Origin: Antedon mediterranea
Taxonomy: Eukaryota > Echinodermata > Crinoidea > Comatulida > Antedonidae
Assembly (NCBI RefSeq): GCF_964355755.1
Contig: NC_092673.1
Coordinates: 8,563,001 to 8,627,000 of the forward strand
Length of the DNA stretch: 64,000 nt
Direction of reading: 5' to 3'
A model generated the notes under the pieces. It ran no database searches and had not been told where the DNA came from. It worked only from the letters and a program-made list of their open reading frames with translations. Positions 23,801 to 32,800 of this stretch are shown in pieces. Within the stretch, counting starts at the first letter, position 1; every line of letters begins with the position of its first letter. The position numbers and the translations under genes are program-made.

Positions 23801-26800
23801 TTATTTCATTCCTTATAATTATCAAGATATGAAATAAAGTCAAAGTTTGCTTTTAACAAAAAATATACATGACATTCATATAAATGACATACCAGCCTAC
23901 ACTATAAGATCGATTATCATTAATAATTATTTATTGCTAACCAAAAATTTCAACCTAATCCTGATTATAGCATATACTATTTACATAGCCACTTTTATCT
24001 AGTTTATCCACTTTAATCTATACAGCAGCAGATCAATTATTGTGGAATTCAATATCTTATTCTTGTTCTTGTCATTTAATTGGAAATATTAGGCCTAACA
24101 TGCTAAAAGAAAAGAAAGTAATATTTATAGTTTACAAATAAAGTTATCAAATGCTGGTGATTACTTTTTTTTTTAACGAATGAAATTATTTGTTTAATTC
24201 AATCGGGAAAAAAACAGAAATTGAGTAAAACAAAACAAAAAAGCACAAAATTATGCCAGAATATGTTAAAAACGGCTAAATAATGCCGCGGCATTATGCC
24301 AGATTCCTTGTGCATTTAAATAATACTAAAAAACATAATGCCAGAAACGGCAACTATGCCTCTAATCCAATCCCAATTAGAGCAGTTATGCCAGTTCAGT
24401 TGGCACCTTTGCAGTGAAAATTGTCAAATGTGATTCCCCTTCCCAAACAGACACCCCCTTCTATTGACAAATTAAAACCGGTATCTCTGACGTCTACATT
24501 ATCCAAAATAGCTGAGAAAAAAGTTTCAAAATGTTTGATTGATACAATTAAGTCCCTGGTTGATAAATAAAAATTTGTGAACCAAAAAGCGATTTTCACA
24601 ACCCACTGCCTGATATATATTTATAACTTCTTAATGTTTTAAGTTCTGAGAAAAGAGAGGATCAATATGTACTCTGGCTCTTACCGACTTTACTGAAGCT
24701 TTCGACTTGATCGACCATCGAATAGCTTATTAGGATTATCCACATCTATCTTGAAGTGGGTCGTCGATTTTCTTTCAAACAGTAAACAAAGGTGCAAATA
24801 TAAAAATTACTTTTCTGTTAACTAGAGGTGTTCCACAAGGGACCATTCTTGTCCCGATTATTTTCCTTTGCATGTCTGAAAGTACGTTGGTGACTTGACG
24901 CTTGGAGAAAGTAGATTTGTGTGGAATCAAAGTTTTCTTCAAGCTAACCTTGATTTCCTCTCCACTCAAACTAAACCCCTCCATGAACATTCGCATAAAC
25001 CATTTATCAATTGTTGACATTGTTCAACTTCTTGGAGTTGCTTTAAGTTTGGCATAGCCATGTTGATCTTATGATAAACAAAGTAAATAAGAAATTGTTT
25101 ATGTTAAGAAAGCTAAAAGATGTTAACGAACTGCTTTCTGTGTAGCTAGGTTATATTCGTCATATCCTTGAATATGCGGTACCATTGTGGTCAAGAGGTC
25201 TCCTTCGTAAAATTATGTTTCTAACCAGGATGCTCTTGATATACTCGATCTCAAATCTTTGTCGCAACGTAGAGTTGAATTGAAAAAGTCTTCTCGACAA
25301 AACGGTTTTGTCACTGGTTCCCACAATCAAAGAATGGCTCTTCAATGTAACTGCGTAAAAGTTAATACCATTTCATCAGAACTTAACGTTTCAAAAATAG
25401 CCCTATCCCATATCTATTGCAATTGATCGAGTAGTTGACTTCTAAGATATCTGTGTAATTATTTGAAAATGTTGAGTGTTTAACGTTTGCTTTTTCTTAA
25501 ATGTGTCTGTTAATTGTATTCATATGTGTAATTTTCCTATATAATATAATGCTGCTGCTGCTAGCTAGCTCACGAAAAACAATAAACAGACCGAAATTAT
25601 GTTCACCGTACGTACGTACGTAGGCCTTTTTGCCGTTAAAAACACATTGAGAAACAATAATTTACTATTGTAACATGTTTTATTGGTACAGTAAATAATG
25701 TAACTTTTAAAAAAGGTAAATTGAATTACTGTAGCTTAATATTAATAAAGTAGGCCTAGGTCTATCAGTATTTATTTAATTAAAACTAGATTGACACAAT
25801 CATAGCCTAGCCTAGGCCTTCCCTACGCTAGGAGACCGTACCGGGCAGCATTCGGACCGGTGATTCAAAGCATTTTCAGTGACAACGTGATGACTTTAAA
25901 AATATGTTTTCAGGAAACCGGACTTTCGAAAAACCGGAAAATATATGCCCGCCCAAGGGTGTCCGGTATTGGGAGAGTTGACTGTATAGTAGTAGGCCTA
26001 CGCCTACTAGTCAGACCGGGAAAGGCCCAGAAAGTTTATTCATATGAAAAGCCACATTGGGTTTGATGGGCTGATTATGTAGATTAAGACTCAATAATCA
26101 ATATTGCTGCCGGGTCATATCCTGTAAATTTTCCCTGGGAGACACCAAATAAGAGGGGTAAAAAATAGATTTAATCATGTGAAAAGCCACACGGATAAAA
26201 GTTGTTGAACATCGTCCCCATGTGTATACAATGTTAAAACAGCAATGACAGCAACTTTATCATGTAAGTTGCACGAGACAGTAGCCCTGACCACTCAAAA
26301 TGGTGTTATTCATGTCAAAAGCCACACACGGCTAATTCCTTTTGCATTGTAACTGTCACACATTGGGATGCAAAAAAACACTATTGACAGCAACTTTATC
26401 CTGTAAGTTGCCCCAGACAGTAGCCCAAAAATGCCCGTTGGGCCATACAATATTTAATCATGCGAAGAGCCACACGGCTAATTTCTTTTGCATTGTAACT
26501 GTTACACATTTGGATGCACAAAAATACCATTGACAGCAACTCTATCCTGTAAGTTGCGCTAGACAGTAGTCCAAAAATGCCCGTTGGGCCATACAATATT
26601 TAATCATGCGAAGAGCCACACGACAAAATCCCTTTTATATTGTAACTATTACCCTTTGGGCTATACGGAATTAGGCCTACCATTGACAGCAACTTTATAA
26701 TATAAGTTGCCCCAGATTTAATATCTTGAAGAGTCAAATGGCTATTTCATTTTGCATCGTAACTATTACCCTAGGCTTTGGGATATACGAACATACCAGC

Positions 26801-29800
26801 AAATTTATCTTGTAAGTTGCTCCAGACAGTAGCCCAAAAATGCTGTTGAAGTATAATGTACTGTATGGCGTTATAATTCTACATTATTATTATCATTATG
26901 TGCAATGTATTGTAAATAAACATTTGAACAGACGAAGAAATAAAAGTGGGCCGAACCTATAACTAAGACAACAAAAAACATGGGATTGTCATCCAAAAAA
27001 ATACCTCGTGCCATGCACACACTGAGTGCCTCTTCACCGAGACTCTGAGCTTGTTCAATATATAATATATTTGATATATTAAACTTGTATGGTTACCTTT
27101 CTTATTGTATCAACAAGACCTACACCAACATAATTGGTCTCTGCTAGGTCTATAATTTTCACATATTTTCTGTAAATTGATTTTTTGGCCGGAATCATTA
27201 GGTTTCTCATGATTGATCGAAAGATTCCATTTCGCTTGAAAACGAATTGTTTTGTTAAATATTTTCCTTCCTTTTAGCTTGTTGTTTATTTATTTATTTA
27301 TTTGGAATTACACCTTTAGATCGGTGGCACACTTAGCATAAAGGTGCATCCTTCACAATATAAAATATAACAATTAACAGAAAAGTAAAAAAAGGTAAAA
27401 GCAACTATCAACCCCTATCCTACCCCCCCCCCCCCCCCAATTTACATCGATACATAGAGTAGATCATTACTTTACACAATGAATACAAAACAAGATATAG
27501 TAAAAGTGTATAAAATAAAATAAAATCAACTGATAAACACAGCTTATTACGAACTTCCCCCCCCCCCCCCTTTCCCCCCCCCCCCCCCCCCCCCCGCCCC
27601 ACACTTTTTTTTCAATTTACTTAATGTAGCAATGTAGATAACATGAGTCATGGAATTCAGTGAATCATTTCGAAATTTCCATGCTTGTTTTAGGTATCTT
27701 TTACAAAAACTATCCAAAATATTTTCACACTCTTCATCAATTAAATTATCTGATGTGTTATGGTATTTTGTTTGTGTTGTTTGTTGTCTATAATGATTGA
27801 CCTAGAAACGCCGTTGCGTGTAAGAAACTTAACTAACTATAATCTAGATATTTAAATTTCTTATAAGATTGGTATTAGTGCATTGATCCCGTAATAAAGA
27901 ATCCTTTCATTGGGTGATCTATCCTTTCGGGTTATAAAATCAATACCAGTAAAATCTTCATAATTCGAAGCTTGATGTATTTTGCCCAGGATGATATGAC
28001 TAAGTTATCCGCGTAGTTTATTTAAGGCTAATGTAATAATAAATACAATTTAAAGTCTTGCATACTCTAACAGGGCCAAACGATTTGAAAGTAGACCAAA
28101 TGACCCACCGGTAAACTAAAAGTAAAAACCGTTGCTAGAACATGATTAGTATTTTATTTTGAAATACGTTCAAGATTAATAACGCATACTATTAAATTCA
28201 AACTTATTTAATTTAACTTTATAATCAATTGTGTTCATAATTAATGGATTTTACCAAAAGTCGAATAGCTTTTCGAGTTATTACATCTTGTAGGGGGTCG
28301 GAATCGGAAATTGCTGGCCTACTATCTGGGGCAACTTACAGGATAAAGTTGCTGTCAACGGTATTCGTATATCCCAAAGGATAATAGTTAGGCTACAATG
28401 TAAAAGGAATTATGCCGTGCGGCTCTTCGCATGATTGCCGCGCCAACGGGCATTTTTGGGCTACTGTCTGGGGCAACTTACAGGATAAAGTTGCTGTCTG
28501 TTTGTGCATCCCAATGTGTGACAGTTACAATGCAAAGAAACTAGCCGTGTGGCTCTTGACATCAATAACACCATTTTTAGTGGTCACTTGGGGCTACTGT
28601 CTCGGGCAACTTACAGTTACAGATAAAGTTGCTGTCATTGATGATTTACAGTATAAGACCCGGCAGAAATATTGATTATTGAATCTTTGCTATATATCTA
28701 CATAATCAAACCTTTTGTGGCTTTTCACATGAATAAACTTTCTGGGCGCCCGGTATAGGCTCGTCGTTGAACTTTTAACGATCAGCGATCATAGCGTCGA
28801 ATAAAGTCGAATTAAAAACAGGCTTTACTGTATGAGTTTCTATTGTTTTGTAGTCTTTGGTTCAATTACCAATAAGCGAACATTTCATTCCTTAAAAGTT
28901 ACAATAATTGTTTGCGTATGTTGCTTAATTTGAGTAAATTCTGTGTGGGTGCTTCTGAAATGTTTGTTATATTTGGTATTTCTAGTTTTGGTGAATTTTA
29001 AGTATAACTATTTATAGTTTTTTGTTACGTATTAATTTATCTAATAATTTGATTGTGAACACTGTCTGCTTTTTAATTCCAAATTGTAGGCCTATGCCAG
29101 CTGGTTTGGCATTATTTTACATTAATCTTTATAACTATTTTATATTTTGTACTCTACATTATAGTGAAATAAAAGCTTATATAATAATACTTATAATCGC
29201 GGGAATCGCACAGTGTAACAATGTGTCAGGTTGTCCCAATACTTGTAATAAAACTTCTCTTATACCTCGTCCACATGTCTAATATCGAGAGCCGATCAAG
29301 AACGACTGAAGACATGTGAAGGCGGTATACTAATCAATTTGCTGCAGACGGATATAGTTTGGATGTTTGGTCAGAGAGTCAAGCTCAAAGAGGTTTTCAA
29401 CCTTTAAGCTTGGTACCCACTAGGATGCAACGGAAGGACGTGATCCGCAATTAACCAATCACAAGCGACAGTTGTTACGGCTTGCGATGTGTCCTAGGTG
29501 GAAACCAAGCTTTATGTAAGAACCAAGACAGCAGGTCATGTATAAGGTAGGCCTACATTATCGGTAAGGACGGTCTGGAAGAGCATGGCATCCAGTAGGT
29601 TCCGTTTCAGTTTCCATACACCTCATTTGATAAATACATTATTAAAAGATTATGGTAACTACTAAGAACCTCCATTATTTTATATTTAATATATGTATAT
29701 GTTAGACAAATCCGTACTTTTCATAAATAAATTATTATATATCTTTTCAAATTTAAGTAATCCTTGCTTTTAAATGCAATTAGAAAACTGTGTTCATTAA

Positions 29801-32800
29801 TCAAGATCGAATTATTTACAAAATCGTATCCATCAATTATACAAAGTAAAGTGTACAGAATACGCAAATACAATTTATTTTGTAATACACATGATTATAT
29901 TCTTGCAATTTGATTGGTTAATACATTATGTATCACAACCGTTCGGTATTAATTCTACCTAACATAAGTTATATCTAATGATGATAATGGGCTTTAGTGC
30001 ACGTCCACCTTTTTGCAACATTTTGTGATGCTCGCCGTTTATTCTAATCCGCGTACAACTCTTTGGATGGCCTGGTTACTGGCCTACAGTAGCGGCTGTG
30101 GCATCTTCGCCAATGGTTTACGATGGATAAATTGAATAAAACAGTAGATGTGTTATAAAATAAATAAATAATGTTTGTATTCGTTGAATTGAGAAAATAT
30201 TTTATTTTAATAATTTAGGTATTTGTATAGCGTCAGAATCAACTAAACCGAAGTAAAAATCAAAGGCGCTTATATTGGATGTTAAAAAGATGCGTTTTAA
30301 GTTCTTTTTTAAAAACAGCAATAGAAGTTGAATGAGTAAAATGACGAGGGAGAGAATTCCAAAGAGAAGCAGCAGAGAACATAAAAGACCTTTGTCCATA
30401 AGATTTGGTGTTAATTCTAGGAACAAGTAGTAGGTTTTGATCAGCCGAACGAAGACAAGCAAGAGGGGTGTAGGTGGGAAGAAGATCAAGGATATACGTA
30501 GGTTGTTTAAGAAGTAGCGCTTTGAATGTTAGTAAAAAGATCTTATATTTTATACGGGAGTCAATAGGAGCCAGTGGAGGTTATATAAAATAGGAGATAT
30601 GTGTGAGGATCTTCTAGTAAGAGTTAGAAGGCGTGCAGCAGTGTTCTGGAGACGTTGAAGTCGATTCATTGAAGATTTCGGTAGGGCAAAAAAAAGAGAG
30701 TTGCAATAATCAAGGCGAGAAGTGACAGAGGCATTTATTAATGTAGAGGCAGTACGCTTTGACAGATACTTTGATATTTTATTTATAATTGACTGCTCAT
30801 GATAACATTCTGACCATCCAACTATTTTTTTTATTATTATTGAAAATGTACTTACAAACATCTGACAATACAACTTCTTGATCAGAGCCATCTAAATTTG
30901 ATCTCCGTACCTCTTTCTTAACTTTATCAGACCAATACACTTTTCTATCTCTATGATCAAATTCGGCATATTGTACATATTCTGGTGGTGGATTCAATTG
31001 AATTGATTCAAAATCTAAAGTCTCGTTGATAGATTTTTCAAAATGTGCTGTAAACAAGGAAATACGTTCAGCAACTAGTACCAAGCCACCTAAAAGAGAA
31101 AACAACAGTACGGTAGTATTTATTGATAAAGAAATAAAACTATTAGTGTAGGACTATACTGGACCTGTAGGCCTACTGGAGTCCTTCTATCACCAGAACT
31201 AGGACCGGTTGTCCTCGAGTCCCACATCGATTTAGCTGGCTGTGGTAGGCCTACGGTAAACGGCAAATGTGAACGCGCCCACAAATGTGAAAACAACCAC
31301 AAATGTGAAAACACCTCACCCACAAATGTGAAAATACATCACCCAAACGTGAAAAGACATTTTCGCCCACAAATGTAAAAAAAAACAACAATTCATCAAA
31401 CTTAGTGCTAGACCTAAGAATTATTCTAAGTATTTTACGAGTTCATGTTAATATAGGCCTATTTATATACATTATATTGAGTTGGTTCAATAGGCCTACT
31501 TGTGAGTACACGCGATGCGCGTTGGATTACTATTAAGTCGATGTTTTCAATTAGCTGCGCGCGTGCACATTACTTCAGTGTCAAGGTCATATCATTGCTA
31601 CTTGTAGTTGTAGTTTGCTACTTGGAACTATACATGCCTACATAGTAGTTACCTACACATTATATGAGTACCAAATGAACTTGTAGTGTCGTGAACGCGC
31701 ACAACAAACACTGAACATCGACTTGGAACTTAACTATACGTACTTAAGCGTGGTTCCCATTAGCGACGCAACACAAGGACGTAACGCAACGCAAGTGAAT
31801 TGACCAATCACAAGCGATGGCTTATTCGCTTGTGATTGCTAACTGTCTATAACTTCGCTTGTCATTGGTTAAAACGCTTGCGTTGCGTTTACGTCCTTGC
31901 GTTACGTTCTAGTTGGAACCAAGCTTTAGTAAGCCAACGAATTGACGACCAAGCACTACAAAATGCAATTGTATAGGACCTTGTAGAATCGACATGTAAT
32001 AACAGTGAGGTATACCTCCTGATAATATTAAACCAACAACTTAACAACTAAAACTAAAAGGCAATGATATAAATGACCTTGTAGTATCATGTACATGCTC
32101 AACAAACACCGAACATCGACTTGGAAATACGTAATATATAATACTAATACTAGCAATGATCGTCTTCACATTTGTGGGCGCTCTTTATTACATTTGTGGA
32201 TGATGTGTTTTAACATTTCTGGTTGTTTTCACGTTAGTGAGTGATGCGTTTTCACATTTGTGGTTGTTTTCACGTTAGTGAGTGATGCATTTTTACATTT
32301 GTGGTTGTTTTTCACATTTGTGGATGATGCGTTTTCACATTTTGTGGTTGTTTTCACATTTGTGGGTGATGCGTTTTCACATTTGTGGTTGTTTTTACGT
32401 TAGTGAGTGATGCGTTTTCACATTTGTGGTTGTTTTCACGTTAGTGAGTGATGCGTTTTCACATTTGTGGTTGTTTTCACATTTGTGGGCGTTTTCACAT
32501 TTGAACCACGGTCGATAGTAATGAAGGCTCCACAATTTCATGAGAGAGGACGTGAAACTACCAACTACTATTTTTAGTCTATTCGTCCAAAAAAATGGTG
32601 GAAATTATTATTTCATAATCACGATTTGTTATTGAAAATAAAAGTAAATAACGGGTGTGGTAGTGCGATCGTCAAAGGTTGATAGAATGGATGATGGACT
32701 TATGGTGTAATATTACCCATACAGCTAACTGAGGCCTCTGACACGATCGGATAATACCTGCAGGCCTACATGTTAACAGTTCGGTTACAATGGTATTCAT

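Larger units (their letters stand above)
19060..23925. mobile_element. Large TIR element with ATGGCGGCCATTTT subrepeats and nested insertions
   Basis: About 19060-19210 reappears inverted at about 23770-23925 (TTGTTAAAAGCAAA..., AAAATATGTTGC.ATTTTTTT, TGTAGGC). Next to each end are AAGATGGCGGCCATTTTG-type words in both orientations. On the left they form a direct repeat of about 137 bp (19371-19505 and 19507-19640). A minus-strand coding relic and insertions of SINE, Penelope-like and LINE DNA lie between the ends. The pairing is imperfect, so the extents are approximate. Confidence 0.5.
26005..28765. mobile_element. Foldback element 2 with tandemly repeated, unequal arms
   Basis: The left arm (about 26005-26870) and right arm (about 28310-28765) are inverted copies; the outer ends share CCCAGAAAGTTTATTCAT and AAAAGCCACA. 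Each arm is a tandem of roughly 150-bp units containing GACAGCAACTTTATCCTGTA, AGTTGCCCCAGACAGTAGCC and GAAGAGCCACACGGCTAA. There are about five units on the left and three on the right. The loop holds a LINE 3' fragment and poly-C tracts. This is the foldback (FB) type of DNA element. Confidence 0.7.

Noticed and set aside
24775-25020. Minus-strand ORF reading [20 protein letters not shown]
   Set aside because: The + strand reading of the same DNA continues the LINE RT remnant on both sides, so this is its shadow.
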